A stretch of DNA of 64,000 nt from Betaproteobacteria bacterium. GTDB lineage: Bacteria; Pseudomonadota; Gammaproteobacteria; Burkholderiales; Rhodocyclaceae. Both the position numbers and the translations under genes were made by a program. The stretch is taken from NCBI GenBank assembly GCA_016709965.1, contig JADJLT010000006.1:682001-746000 (forward strand). Direction: 5' to 3'. Below are positions 42,113-50,886 of this stretch, one piece after another (the first letter of the stretch is position 1; each line of letters begins with the position of its first letter). The notes beneath the pieces are model-generated. The model was not told the origin of the DNA and ran no database searches. It saw nothing but the letters and a program-made list of their open reading frames with translations.

Positions 42113-43462
42113 ATGGCCAAAAAGTCTATATTCAAAAGTCTTTACTTGCAGGTACTTGTGGCCATTGCCGTGGGGGTAATGCTTGGCCATTTCTATCCCG
42201 AAACAGGTGCGGCTATGAAGCCGTTGGGGGATGGTTTCATCAAGCTGATCAAGATGATCATCGCTCCGATCATTTTTTGTACCATTGTTGTCGGCATTGC
42301 CGGTATGGAAGACATGAAGAAGGTAGGCAAGACTGGCGGCCTGGCAGTGCTTTACTTTGAAGTGGTTAGCAGTATTGCGTTGGTTATTGGATTGATTGTC
42401 GTCAATGTCTGGGCGCCGGGCGTCGGCATGAATGTCGATGTCTCAACGCTGGACACCAAAGGCATTGCCAAATATGCCGAGCCGGGGAAGATGCAGACTA
42501 CGGCTGAGTTTCTGATGAATATTATCCCGACCAGCGTGGTAGATGCGTTTGCCAAGGGTGACATGCTTCAGGTGCTGTTTTTCTCGATTCTCTTTGGCTA
42601 TGCAATGCACTCTTTCGGCGAGCGTGGCAAGCCGGTATTTGATTTGATCGAAAAGCTGTCGCACGTCCTGTTCGGTATCGTCGGTGTCATCATGAAGGTT
42701 GCTCCGATCGGTGCTTTCGGTGCCATGGCCTATACCATCGGCAAGCATGGTGTTGGTAGCCTGACTCAGTTAGCCAGTCTGATGGGGGCCTTCTACCTGA
42801 CTTGCCTCCTCTTTATTTTTGGTGTGCTGGGCAGTATTGCCAAGTTTCATGGCTTTTCCATTATCAAATTGATCAAATACATCAAGGAGGAGCTTTTCCT
42901 TGTGCTGGGCACATCCTCTTCGGAGTCTGCACTTCCGCGCTTGATGGCCAAGATGGAAAATGTAGGTGCCCAGAAATCGGTGGTGGGGCTGGTTGTGCCG
43001 ACAGGTTACTCGTTCAATCTTGACGGGACATCGATCTACCTGACCATGGCCGCCATTTTTATTGCACAGGCGACCAATACGCCGTTGGATCTTGGACAGC
43101 AGATCACGCTACTGATCATTTTGATGCTGACCTCGAAAGGGGCGGCAGGGGTGACGGGTAGTGGCTTTATTGTGTTGGCTGCAACACTCTCGGCGGTTGG
43201 TACTGTACCGGTGGCTGGTCTGGCACTGATTCTCGGCATTGACCGCTTCATGTCCGAGGCGCGCGCCCTGACCAACTTCATCGGCAATAGCGTGGCGACT
43301 CTGGTCGTTGCCAAGTGGTGCAAGGCGCTTGATGTTGATCGGATGAATGCGGTTCTTAATAACGAAACGGCCGACGAGGCAGACAACCCGGAACTTGTTT
43401 TGGATGATGCGCCCGAAGCGATTATTCCTCACGCGCCTCGCCCGATAGTCGATCATCATTGA
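42113..43462 (+). CDS. dctA: C4-dicarboxylate:cation symporter DctA
   Basis: 449 residues of the dicarboxylate/amino acid:cation symporter (DAACS) family: [21 protein letters not shown] at the start, the Ser-rich re-entrant loop [20 protein letters not shown], and [20 protein letters not shown] with the NLDGT cation/substrate motif, followed by [20 protein letters not shown]. All the residues that define DctA are visible. It takes up succinate, fumarate and malate with protons. The start ATG has ACAGGAGCG upstream. The C-terminal tail ([19 protein letters not shown]) is acidic and variable. The gene ends with its own terminator and sits between dctS and dctPQM. Confidence 0.95.
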   Translation: MAKKSIFKSLYLQVLVAIAVGVMLGHFYPETGAAMKPLGDGFIKLIKMIIAPIIFCTIVVGIAGMEDMKKVGKTGGLAVLYFEVVSSIALVIGLIVVNVWAPGVGMNVDVSTLDTKGIAKYAEPGKMQTTAEFLMNIIPTSVVDAFAKGDMLQVLFFSILFGYAMHSFGERGKPVFDLIEKLSHVLFGIVGVIMKVAPIGAFGAMAYTIGKHGVGSLTQLASLMGAFYLTCLLFIFGVLGSIAKFHGFSIIKLIKYIKEELFLVLGTSSSESALPRLMAKMENVGAQKSVVGLVVPTGYSFNLDGTSIYLTMAAIFIAQATNTPLDLGQQITLLIILMLTSKGAAGVTGSGFIVLAATLSAVGTVPVAGLALILGIDRFMSEARALTNFIGNSVATLVVAKWCKALDVDRMNAVLNNETADEADNPELVLDDAPEAIIPHAPRPIVDHH

Positions 43463-43477
43463 TCTCGATTCGCGTAT

Positions 43478-43510
43478 AAAAAACCGCCGGCTGGTCCGGC
43501 GGTTTTTTTT
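43478..43510 (+). terminator. Rho-independent terminator of dctA
   Basis: AAAAAACCGCCGG, a 5-base loop (CTGGT), CCGGCGGTTTTTTTT: a strong GC stem with an eight-T run, 15 bp after the dctA stop. Confidence 0.93.
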
Positions 43511-43520
43511 GGTCCAATGA

Positions 43521-43537
43521 ATGTGGAAATCCACAAT
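43521..43537. promoter_or_regulatory. Palindromic operator candidate upstream of dctPQM
   Basis: ATGTGGAAATCCACAAT contains TGTGG-AAAT-CCACA, arms and spacing identical to the site before dctA. It lies 80 bp before the dctP start and just after the dctA terminator, as expected for an activator site of the TRAP operon. Confidence 0.65.
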
Positions 43538-43616
43538 ATCCGATCATTCATTAATTCGTAATCATTTAAATACGCTGCAATTTTGTCGTGCGGCGCCATT
43601 TTTGGAGGAGAAAATA

Positions 43617-44615
43617 ATGAAGGTATCCAAGCTTTTGATTGCCCTGTTTGCCGGTGCACTGTCACTGGCTGCTCATGCCCAGCAGCCCATCGTTATCAAG
43701 TTCAGCCATGTCGTGGCTGCTGACACGCCCAAGGGGAAAGCTGCCGATATGTTTGCCAAAAAGGCGAGCGAACTGACGAAAGGCAAAGTCAAGGTCGAGG
43801 TCTATGCCAACTCGACGCTTTACAAGGACAAGGAAGAAATGGAGGCGCTGCAGTTAGGCGCCGTTCAGATGCTGGCACCCTCGCTGGCCAAATTTGGGCC
43901 GTTGGGTGTCAAGGAATTCGAGGTGTTTGACCTGCCGTACATCTTTGACAACTATGACGAGTTGCACAAAGTGACGACCGGTCCCGCCGGTAAAATGCTT
44001 CTGGCCAAGCTGGAACCCAAGGGCATTCGCGGCCTGGCCTATTGGGATAACGGTTTCAAGTCGTTTTCCGCCAATACGCCAATCAAGACGCCAGCCGATC
44101 TGAAGGGCAAGAAGATGCGCATCCAATCCTCCAAGGTGCTTGAGGAGCAGATGCGTGCGCTCGGCTCCTTGCCACAGGTGATGGCGTTCTCGGAGGTCTA
44201 TCAGGCCTTGCAGACGGGCGTGGTCGACGGTACAGAAAACCCGATTTCCAACCTCTATACCCAAAAGATGCACGAGGTACAGAAATATCTGACATTGACT
44301 GAGCATGGCTATTTGGGCTACGCGGTGATCGTGAACAAGAAATTCTGGGACGGGCTGCCTGCAGATATCCGCAAGCAACTTGAAGATGCGATGGAACAGG
44401 CGACGCACTACGCCAACCAGATCGCCAAGGTCGAGAACGACAATGCCCTTGAGGCCGTCAAGAAGAGTGGCAAGACGACAGTCTATGTACCGACCAAAGA
44501 AGAGCGCCAAGCCTTCAAGAAAGCGCTGGTGCCGGTGCATCAGAAAATGGAAAGCCGCATCGGCAAGGAGATCATCCAGACCGTTTATAAGGAAACCGGT
44601 TTTAACGGCCAGTAA
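43617..44615 (+). CDS. dctP: TRAP transporter substrate-binding protein DctP
   Basis: 332 residues. The signal peptide (MKVSKLLIALFAGALSLAAHA, cut after AHA) directs it to the periplasm. The body is DctP-type: IVIKFSHVVAADTPKGKAAD, YANSTLYKDKEEMEALQLGA, GLAYWDNGFKSFSANTPIKTPADLKGKKMRI (here the Arg that binds the carboxylate) and VDGTENPISNLYTQKM. It binds C4-dicarboxylates and delivers them to DctQM. The ribosome-binding site GGAGGAG is strong. It is the first gene of the dctPQM operon, preceded by the palindrome at 43521 and separated from dctQ by 61 bp. Confidence 0.95.
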   Translation: MKVSKLLIALFAGALSLAAHAQQPIVIKFSHVVAADTPKGKAADMFAKKASELTKGKVKVEVYANSTLYKDKEEMEALQLGAVQMLAPSLAKFGPLGVKEFEVFDLPYIFDNYDELHKVTTGPAGKMLLAKLEPKGIRGLAYWDNGFKSFSANTPIKTPADLKGKKMRIQSSKVLEEQMRALGSLPQVMAFSEVYQALQTGVVDGTENPISNLYTQKMHEVQKYLTLTEHGYLGYAVIVNKKFWDGLPADIRKQLEDAMEQATHYANQIAKVENDNALEAVKKSGKTTVYVPTKEERQAFKKALVPVHQKMESRIGKEIIQTVYKETGFNGQ

Positions 44616-44676
44616 TCCATCGCGACAATAAAAAGTTCGGGGGCTGCTGCTCCCGAACTCAACTGGGGGATCTGTC

Positions 44677-45462
44677 ATGATCAACAAGGTGCTCAATCAC
44701 CTAGAAGAGTTGCTGGTTACCTTCCTGATGGGTGCAGCGACGCTGATCATCTTCGTTTCAGTCATGCATCGCTATCTGGCTGGGGTCGAAATTCCGGGCT
44801 TGCAGGATTGGTTGCTCAGCCTCAATTTCAGTTGGGCTCAGGAGCTCTGCATCATCATGTTTGTATGGATGGCCAAGTTCGGCGCTGCCTACGGGGTGCG
44901 TACCGGCATCCACGTCGGTGTTGATGTGCTGATCAACCGCCTGAGCGATCGCTTTCGCGGGAAATTCATTATCTTTGGCCTGCTGGCAGGGGCTCTGTTT
45001 ACAGGCATCGTGGGCGCTCTGGGTGCGACTTTTGTCTGGGACAATGGGGCGCATTACGCCATTTTCAATTTCCTTGGCGTTCATGGTGAGGACCTCTATG
45101 AGGGGCCGACCACGCCGGATCTGGAATGGCCGACCTGGATGGTCTATAGCGCGATTCCGCTGGGATCGTCCCTAATGTGCTTCCGTTTCCTTCAAGTCGC
45201 CTGGGGATTCTCGAAGACTGGCGAATTGCCGCATCACGATCATGGTCACGTCGAAGGGCTGGAGGAAGAAGATGGGCTGGCGGTCGATGTCGATGTCTAT
45301 GGCATGGGCGATAACCTGCACATGCATGATCTGAAACACGAACAATTCGGCGAGCGTCGCAGTGGTGACGATCGTCGAGAGGACGGTGACCAGTCCTCCG
45401 ATAGCGACCGTCGCCACGGTCAACGTCGAAATTCCGACGAAAAGCAAGGAGGCCAGCAATGA
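44677..45462 (+). CDS. dctQ: TRAP transporter small permease DctQ with charged tail
   Basis: 261 residues. Four membrane segments fill the first ~190 residues, with the family features WAQELCIIMFVWMAKFGAAYG, VRTGIHVGVDVLINRL and WPTWMVYSAIPLGSSLMCFR. DctQ binds DctM and the substrate protein. It is longer than the usual ~180-200 residues because of a tail of about 65-70 residues rich in Asp, Glu, His and Arg (HDHGHVEGLEEEDGL, RRSGDDRREDGD, SDSDRRHGQRRN). Similar long tails occur in some Rhodocyclales DctQ proteins as far as I recall; its role is unknown. The stop overlaps the dctM start (ATGA), indicating coupling. Confidence 0.92.
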   Translation: MINKVLNHLEELLVTFLMGAATLIIFVSVMHRYLAGVEIPGLQDWLLSLNFSWAQELCIIMFVWMAKFGAAYGVRTGIHVGVDVLINRLSDRFRGKFIIFGLLAGALFTGIVGALGATFVWDNGAHYAIFNFLGVHGEDLYEGPTTPDLEWPTWMVYSAIPLGSSLMCFRFLQVAWGFSKTGELPHHDHGHVEGLEEEDGLAVDVDVYGMGDNLHMHDLKHEQFGERRSGDDRREDGDQSSDSDRRHGQRRNSDEKQGGQQ

Positions 45463-46742
45463 ACGCCGTGGTAATTTTTGGCCTGCTGGCCATTCTCATG
45501 CTGACCGGCATGCCGATCTCGATTTCGCTCGGTCTGACCGTATTGACTTTCCTGTTCACGATGACTCAGGTGCCGCTCGAGTCGGTGGCGCTGAAGCTAT
45601 TCACCGGTATCGAGAAGTTCGAGATCATGGCCATTCCGTTCTTCATCCTCGCCGGCAATTTTTTGACTCACGGCGGGGTGGCGAAACGGATGATCAATTT
45701 CGCGACCTCAATGGTGGGTCACTGGTATGGCGGCCTTGGTCTGGCTGGTGTTGTGGCTTGCGCGCTGTTTGCGGCAGTCTCCGGGTCGAGCCCGGCGACT
45801 GTGGTTGCGATCGGCTCAATCCTTCTGCCAGCGATGGTCAAGGCGGGGTTTCCCAAGAAATTCGGGGCTGGTGTGATTTCAACCTCGGGGGCGCTCGGCA
45901 TCCTGATCCCGCCATCGATCGTCATGGTGATGTACTCGGTGGCAACCAATACCTCGGTCGGCGCCCTGTTCATGGCTGGCGTGGTGCCCGGTATTGCATT
46001 GGCGCTTACGTTGGGCGGGGTGACCTGGTATCGCGCCCGTAAATACGATTACCCGCGCCAGCCCAAGGCGACCTGGGGCGAACGCTGGAAAGCCTTCCGT
46101 GCTTCGGTCTGGGGGCTGCTGTTGATCGTTGTGGTGATGGGCGGTATCTACACGGGCATTTTCACGCCAACCGAAGCGGCAGCAATGTCTGCGGTCTACG
46201 CGTTTATTTGTGCAGTTTTCATCTATCGCGATCTGGGCCTGAAGGACGTGCCGAAGGTTTTGCTGAATTCAGCCAACATGTCGGCGATGCTGCTCTACAT
46301 CATCACCAATGCTGTGCTCTTCTCGTTCATCATGACCAATGAGAATATCCCGCAGGCACTGGCTGACTGGATGTTGGGGCATGGTCTGGGTCTGATCACC
46401 TTTTTGCTGGCGGTCAACGTCATTCTGCTGCTCGCTGGTAATTTTATGGAGCCGTCGTCAATCGTTCTGATTTTTGCACCCATTTTGTTCCCGGTGGCCG
46501 TCAAGCTGGGGATTCATCCGGTTCACTTCGGTATTTTGATGGTTGTAAATATGGAAGTCGGCATGTGTCATCCGCCGGTTGGATTAAATCTGTATGTCGC
46601 CTCGGGGATTACCAAGATGGGTATCACCGAACTGACTGTCGCTGTCTGGCCGTGGTTACTCTCCATGTTGTGTTTCCTGATGGTCGTGACCTATTGGCCG
46701 AGCCTCTCTTTGTGGCTACCTCAGCAGCTTGGGATGCTCTAG
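45459..46742 (+). CDS. dctM: TRAP transporter large permease DctM
   Basis: 427 residues with about 12 membrane helices. Family landmarks are GMPISISLGLTVLTF, FFILAGNFLTHGGVAKRMI, AAVSGSSPATVVAIGSILLP, ISTSGALGILIPPSIVMVMY and GMCHPPVGLNLYVASGIT. It forms the translocation channel, driven by the sodium or proton gradient, for dicarboxylates handed over by DctP. It starts on ATGA with the dctQ stop and is followed 15 bp later by a strong terminator. Confidence 0.95.
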   Translation: MNAVVIFGLLAILMLTGMPISISLGLTVLTFLFTMTQVPLESVALKLFTGIEKFEIMAIPFFILAGNFLTHGGVAKRMINFATSMVGHWYGGLGLAGVVACALFAAVSGSSPATVVAIGSILLPAMVKAGFPKKFGAGVISTSGALGILIPPSIVMVMYSVATNTSVGALFMAGVVPGIALALTLGGVTWYRARKYDYPRQPKATWGERWKAFRASVWGLLLIVVVMGGIYTGIFTPTEAAAMSAVYAFICAVFIYRDLGLKDVPKVLLNSANMSAMLLYIITNAVLFSFIMTNENIPQALADWMLGHGLGLITFLLAVNVILLLAGNFMEPSSIVLIFAPILFPVAVKLGIHPVHFGILMVVNMEVGMCHPPVGLNLYVASGITKMGITELTVAVWPWLLSMLCFLMVVTYWPSLSLWLPQQLGML

Positions 46743-46756
46743 GCAAGGCAACATCG

Positions 46757-46790
46757 AAAAAAAGCCCCGCGCGACGCGGGGCTTTTTTTA
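46757..46790 (+). terminator. Rho-independent terminator of dctPQM
   Basis: AAAAAAAGCCCCGCG, short loop, CGCGGGGCTTTTTTT: a GC stem of 8 bp with A- and T-runs; ends the TRAP operon. Confidence 0.93.
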
Positions 46791-46853
46791 CGAGCGGGGC
46801 AGGTGTGGCACAATCTGTTCCCGCACGCCATATTAGATACTCATTAGATACTC

Positions 46854-47540
46854 ATGAAATTTGCTATTTCCATCGTTGTGCTCGTCGTCTTGGCATTGCT
46901 CGTTCCGTTTCTACTACCGGGGGTTGGCAAGGAACAAGGCGTTGATCCAAACAGCAATCTACCTTGGCAGATTGAACTGGATGGCAAGGGTGGCAGCAAG
47001 GTTTTTGGACTGATTCCGGGCGTCAGCACGCTGGGCGATGCCCGGCAACGGTTTGGGGGAGAGATGGATGTTGCCATCATTGCAGAGCCTGACGAAGTCG
47101 GCATGCTGGAAGGCTATTATCCGCAGCTCGCGCTGGGATTTGTGCTTGCCAAGGTGATTGTCACGGTCGACGCGAAAAAAGAGCTGATTTCCGAATTTCG
47201 GGAACGGGCTTTGAAGGCGAAACATATGGAAAGCACCACACGGAAGATCACGCTACAAGCTGACGATTTGGCTGCCGTGGATGAGATGCCGATCAAGGCA
47301 ATCAGCGTCATTCCGACCATCAATCTTGATGAGGCAGCCGTGGTACAGCGTTTTGGACAGCCCGGCGAGCGGCTGGTGGTTTCCGAGACACGCGTACACC
47401 TGCTCTATCCGGAAAAAGGGCTGGATGTCGTGGTCGATGCCGAGGGCAAAGAGCTGTTGCAATACGTGGCACCACGCGATTTTGCGCTATTGCGCGAGCC
47501 GCTGAAAGTGGGGAAAGGCGTGAAGCCGAGTGCACAGTGA
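46854..47540 (+). CDS. Uncharacterised membrane-anchored protein
   Basis: 228 residues. The N-terminus is a single membrane segment or uncleaved signal (MKFAISIVVLVVLALLVPFL). The rest is soluble, with a mix of beta strands and charged helices (FGLIPGVSTLGDARQRFG, LALGFVLAKVIVTVDAKKEL, VVQRFGQPGERLVVSETRVH, YPEKGLDVVVDAEGKELLQY). Two similar halves can be seen, each with an RFG motif (DARQRFGGEMDV and VVQRFGQPGERL), suggesting an internal duplication. I do not recognise a named family. It stands between the TRAP terminator and ndk, and may be the first gene of the ndk transcript, since no terminator is seen between them. Confidence 0.75.
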   Translation: MKFAISIVVLVVLALLVPFLLPGVGKEQGVDPNSNLPWQIELDGKGGSKVFGLIPGVSTLGDARQRFGGEMDVAIIAEPDEVGMLEGYYPQLALGFVLAKVIVTVDAKKELISEFRERALKAKHMESTTRKITLQADDLAAVDEMPIKAISVIPTINLDEAAVVQRFGQPGERLVVSETRVHLLYPEKGLDVVVDAEGKELLQYVAPRDFALLREPLKVGKGVKPSAQ

Positions 47541-47563
47541 AGCGGGCGCGCATGTTCTGATTC

Positions 47564-47572
47564 TGTTAAAAT
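47564..47572 (+). promoter_or_regulatory. Extended -10 promoter candidate for ndk
   Basis: TGTTAAAAT differs by one base from the extended -10 consensus TGnTATAAT and lies 41 bp before the ndk start. The -35 is not clear. Confidence 0.35.
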
Positions 47573-47612
47573 CGTCCGTTTTTCAACTAAATAGCTTTAC
47601 CGGAGCAATCAC

Positions 47613-48041
47613 ATGGCTATCGAACGCACCCTCTCCATCATCAAACCTGACGCTGTCGCCAAGAACATTATTGGCAAGATCTACTCCCGTTTTGAGTCGA
47701 ACGGCCTGAAGGTTGTCGCCGCCCGCATGACTTGGTTGTCCGAGCAGGAAGCCGGCCAGTTTTACGCCGTTCACAAAGCGCGTCCTTTCTTCAAGGATCT
47801 GGTTTCCTTCATGACCTCAGGTCCGGTGATGATTCAGGCTCTGGAGGGCGAAAACGCCATCGCCAAGAACCGCGAGTTGATGGGTGCAACCAATCCGAAG
47901 GAAGCTGCCGCCGGTACCATCCGCGCCGACTTCGCTGAATCCATCGATGCCAACGCCGTTCATGGCTCTGACGCACCGGAAACCGCTGCTGTGGAAATTG
48001 CCTTCTTCTTCCCGGGCATGAACACCTACGCTGGCCGCTAA
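47613..48041 (+). CDS. ndk: Nucleoside diphosphate kinase
   Basis: 142 residues, the usual length. [22 protein letters not shown] opens the protein, and the phosphohistidine lies in [20 protein letters not shown] (His about residue 117). It moves gamma-phosphate between nucleoside triphosphates and diphosphates. The ribosome-binding site CCGGAG precedes the ATG. It heads a long co-directional run (ndk-rlmN-pilW-rodZ-ispG-hisS...), a gene order conserved across betaproteobacteria. Confidence 0.97.
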   Translation: MAIERTLSIIKPDAVAKNIIGKIYSRFESNGLKVVAARMTWLSEQEAGQFYAVHKARPFFKDLVSFMTSGPVMIQALEGENAIAKNRELMGATNPKEAAAGTIRADFAESIDANAVHGSDAPETAAVEIAFFFPGMNTYAGR

Positions 48042-48050
48042 GCAAAGCAA

Positions 48051-49145
48051 ATGACCGTCAATCTGTTGGATTTCGATGGCGAAAGCCTGACCGCCTGGTT
48101 TGCCGAGCAGGGTGAAAAGCCCTTCCGCGCCAAGCAGGTCTTGCGCTGGATCCATCGTTCCGGCGTGGCGGACTTCGATGCCATGACCGATATCGCCAAG
48201 AGCCTTCGCGAGAAACTCAAGGCCAAAGCGGTCGTGGCACCGCCTGCCATCGTTTCCGACAAGTTGTCGGATGACGGCACGCGCAAGTTTTTGATCGATG
48301 TCGGTAACGGCAATGCGGTCGAAACGGTGTTCATTCCCGAAGACGACCGAGGTACGTTGTGTATTTCGACACAAGCTGGTTGTGCGCTTGACTGTGCCTT
48401 CTGTTCAACCGGCAAGCAAGGTTTTAACCGTAATCTGACGGTCGCGGAAATTATTGGACAGTTGTGGCTGGCCAATCACGCGCTTGGCGCGGTGCACGGT
48501 AATGAGCGCGTAATTTCCAATGTTGTACTGATGGGCATGGGCGAGCCTCTCGCCAATTTCGAAAACTCAGTGGCGGCATTAAAGTTGATGCTCGATGATA
48601 ACGCGTATGGCTTGTCACGCCGTCGTGTCACTGTGTCGACATCGGGACTGGTCCCAGTCATGGACCGCTTGGGTGACGAGTGCCCGGTAGCGCTGGCCGT
48701 ATCGCTGCATGCATCCAACGACAAGCTGCGCGATGAGTTGGTGCCGATCAATCAGAAATACCCGCTCAAGGAGCTGATGGTAGCGTGCAACCGTTATCTG
48801 GACAAGGCGCCGCGCGATTTTATTACCTTCGAGTACATCATGCTCGACGGCATCAATGACAGTGATGCTCACGCCCGCGAATTGCTGGCGCTGGTCAAGC
48901 CTGTTCATTGCAAATTTAACCTGATCCCCTTCAATCCCTTCCCGGGGTCGCCATTCCGGCGATCTTCCGCTGAACGGGTGCGACGTTTCGCAGACATCCT
49001 GATGCAGGCTGGTATCGTGACAACCACGCGCAAGACGCGCGGAGACGACATTGATGCCGCCTGCGGCCAATTGGCTGGACAGGTCAAGGATAAAACGAAG
49101 CGCACCGCCAGCCGAATGATTCCTATCGTGGAGGCAAGATCGTGA
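48051..49145 (+). CDS. rlmN: 23S rRNA/tRNA (adenine-C2)-methyltransferase RlmN
   Basis: 364 residues. The radical-SAM cluster motif is [11 protein letters not shown] (Cys-x3-Cys-x2-Cys, about residues 109-116). [32 protein letters not shown] and [19 protein letters not shown] are family signatures, and the methyl-carrying Cys lies near the C-terminus ([13 protein letters not shown]). It methylates A2503 of 23S rRNA and A37 of some tRNAs. It starts 10 bp after ndk, and its end overlaps the pilW start by 4 bp. Confidence 0.96.
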   Translation: MTVNLLDFDGESLTAWFAEQGEKPFRAKQVLRWIHRSGVADFDAMTDIAKSLREKLKAKAVVAPPAIVSDKLSDDGTRKFLIDVGNGNAVETVFIPEDDRGTLCISTQAGCALDCAFCSTGKQGFNRNLTVAEIIGQLWLANHALGAVHGNERVISNVVLMGMGEPLANFENSVAALKLMLDDNAYGLSRRRVTVSTSGLVPVMDRLGDECPVALAVSLHASNDKLRDELVPINQKYPLKELMVACNRYLDKAPRDFITFEYIMLDGINDSDAHARELLALVKPVHCKFNLIPFNPFPGSPFRRSSAERVRRFADILMQAGIVTTTRKTRGDDIDAACGQLAGQVKDKTKRTASRMIPIVEARS

Positions 49146-49942
49146 ACGCATTTTCGCGGGTACACCTAATTTTTGGTCTATGTTTGAGCGTGCTCGGTGT
49201 TTTCTCTGCTCAGGCGCAGTACGACTTCAATCCATCGGCGACCGGCCAGTCAAAAAGCACGACAGATCCACATAATCGTGCCAAGGTTCATACAGAACTC
49301 GGATCGATGTATTTTCAGGTGGGGAATCCCGGCGTCGCACTGGACGAGTTGCGTATCGCCTTAAGCGCTGATGCCAACTACTACCAAGCCTACAGTGTGC
49401 GTGGATTGGTCCATGCATCGTTGAAGGAGTATGGTAAAGCTGAGGAGGATTTTCGCAGGGCGCTGGAAATTGCGCCGAACGATCCTGATGTCAATAATAA
49501 TTATGGTTGGTACCTTTGCGAAACAGGTAAAGAGCGCCAATCCATCGCGTATTTTCTTAACGCACTTAAGAGCCCACTATATGAAACACCGGATCGGGCT
49601 TATACCAATGCTGGTACATGTGCTTTGAAGTCCGGTGATCTTGATAGTGCGCAAGACTATTTATTGAAGGCGCTGCAGTTGTCGCGTGACGGGGCAATGA
49701 CGACGCGCTTCCAACTCGCCAAGGTTTTTTACCAGCGTGGCATTTTTAACGAGGCTCGGGTCTATCTGAACGACGCGCTGAAAATGATGGAGCCGCCGAC
49801 TGCGGAGGCTCTCTGGCTTGGCTTGAGACTGGAACGTAAACAAGGTAACGCTTCTGCAGAAAGTGGCTATGCCTCTCAACTAAGAGGCCGTTATCCAACG
49901 TCGCTGGAGTATCAGGAATTCCTAAAGGGTAATTTTGAATGA
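49142..49942 (+). CDS. pilW: Type IV pilus biogenesis/stability protein PilW (PilF), TPR protein
   Basis: 266 residues. A signal peptide (about 25 residues, [16 protein letters not shown]) is followed by about six TPR units: [60 protein letters not shown] and so on, the arrangement of PilF/PilW, which helps the PilQ secretin assemble in the outer membrane. Most members are lipoproteins; here the cleavage region reads SAQAQ without a lipobox Cys, so this copy may be soluble in the periplasm. The order rlmN-pilW-rodZ-ispG is typical for the class. Confidence 0.9.
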   Translation: MNAFSRVHLIFGLCLSVLGVFSAQAQYDFNPSATGQSKSTTDPHNRAKVHTELGSMYFQVGNPGVALDELRIALSADANYYQAYSVRGLVHASLKEYGKAEEDFRRALEIAPNDPDVNNNYGWYLCETGKERQSIAYFLNALKSPLYETPDRAYTNAGTCALKSGDLDSAQDYLLKALQLSRDGAMTTRFQLAKVFYQRGIFNEARVYLNDALKMMEPPTAEALWLGLRLERKQGNASAESGYASQLRGRYPTSLEYQEFLKGNFE

Positions 49943-50886
49943 ATGAGCAGGTCAGTACACACGAAAAGGTCGCAGAAGAAGTTATAGCTTTTACTGGTGT
50001 GCCCGTTGGTGAGCAACTGCGTTTGGCGCGTGAGTCCCGTGGAATCGAACTTCTGGATATCGCACAAACGCTTAAACTTGGACCGCGTCAGGTTGAAGCG
50101 CTGGAAAGCGGTGATTGGAAAGGGCTACCGGGAAATACGTTTGTCCGCGGCTTCGTCAGAAACTATGCTCGTTTGATGCAGATAGATCCTGTGCCATTGA
50201 TGCTGCAACTTGATCAAGCCCTGGAAAAGCCGGTCAATACGCTCGCAGTCTCTGACTCTCCACCAGCCGAGATGCCTCATTCCGGGAGCACTGTCTCCCG
50301 GCGTAGCAGACTTGTTGTGGTGTTAGGTGCGATATTCGTTGTTTTGTCCGCGTTGGCGTATTTTCTGATGGCAGGCAATCTTTCCTCATTGCGTGAAAGT
50401 ACGCAGTCGTTGCTTGACTCGCTGGCTCGTAAGCAAGTGGATGCACCAACGGTAGCTGCTCCGGCCGTTCCTGTAGTTGATCCAGTCTTTCCGCCGGGAT
50501 CAACGCCTCAGCAAGTCATGAATCCGCAAGTGCTGGCACCAATTGAGACCCCGGCGGAGCTACCTGTTGCCAAAGTTCCTGAGGCATCTGTCTCGCGTCC
50601 TGATCTTAAGCAGCCATCGTCGGCTCCCTTGGCTGCTCCAGTTGCTACGGCGCCGCAGATGCGTTTTCTGTTTGAAAAGGACTCCTGGCTTGAAGTGCGC
50701 GATCGTGACAATAAATTAGTGTTTTCCCAGAAGCTGACTGCTGGTACGGAACAGACGCTCTCGGGGCAAGGCCCCTTGTCCATAAAAATTGGTTACGCCC
50801 CGGGTGTCCGCCTCTTTTGGCACGGTGAGGCTGTCGATCTGGCCCCACATACCCGCGGCGATGTTGCCCGCCTGGTTTTGGAGTAA
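49939..50886 (+). CDS. rodZ: RodZ-like cytoskeletal HTH membrane protein (DUF4115)
   Basis: 315 residues. The N-terminal HTH (GEQLRLARESRGIELLDIAQ ... VEALESGDWKGLPGNTFVRG) is followed by one membrane helix (VVVLGAIFVVLSALAYFLMA, about 115-134). A Pro/Ala-rich periplasmic spacer leads to a C-terminal DUF4115 beta domain (FLFEKDSWLEVRDRDNKLVF, LSIKIGYAPGVRLFWHGEAV). RodZ anchors MreB to the membrane for rod shape. The gene overlaps pilW by 4 bp and directly precedes ispG, its normal place. No mre genes are in this window. Confidence 0.88.
   Translation: MNEQVSTHEKVAEEVIAFTGVPVGEQLRLARESRGIELLDIAQTLKLGPRQVEALESGDWKGLPGNTFVRGFVRNYARLMQIDPVPLMLQLDQALEKPVNTLAVSDSPPAEMPHSGSTVSRRSRLVVVLGAIFVVLSALAYFLMAGNLSSLRESTQSLLDSLARKQVDAPTVAAPAVPVVDPVFPPGSTPQQVMNPQVLAPIETPAELPVAKVPEASVSRPDLKQPSSAPLAAPVATAPQMRFLFEKDSWLEVRDRDNKLVFSQKLTAGTEQTLSGQGPLSIKIGYAPGVRLFWHGEAVDLAPHTRGDVARLVLE

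Noticed and set aside
47160..47185. ACGGTCGACGCGAAAAAAG in the protein before ndk
   Set aside because: Core differs at several places; weak resemblance only.
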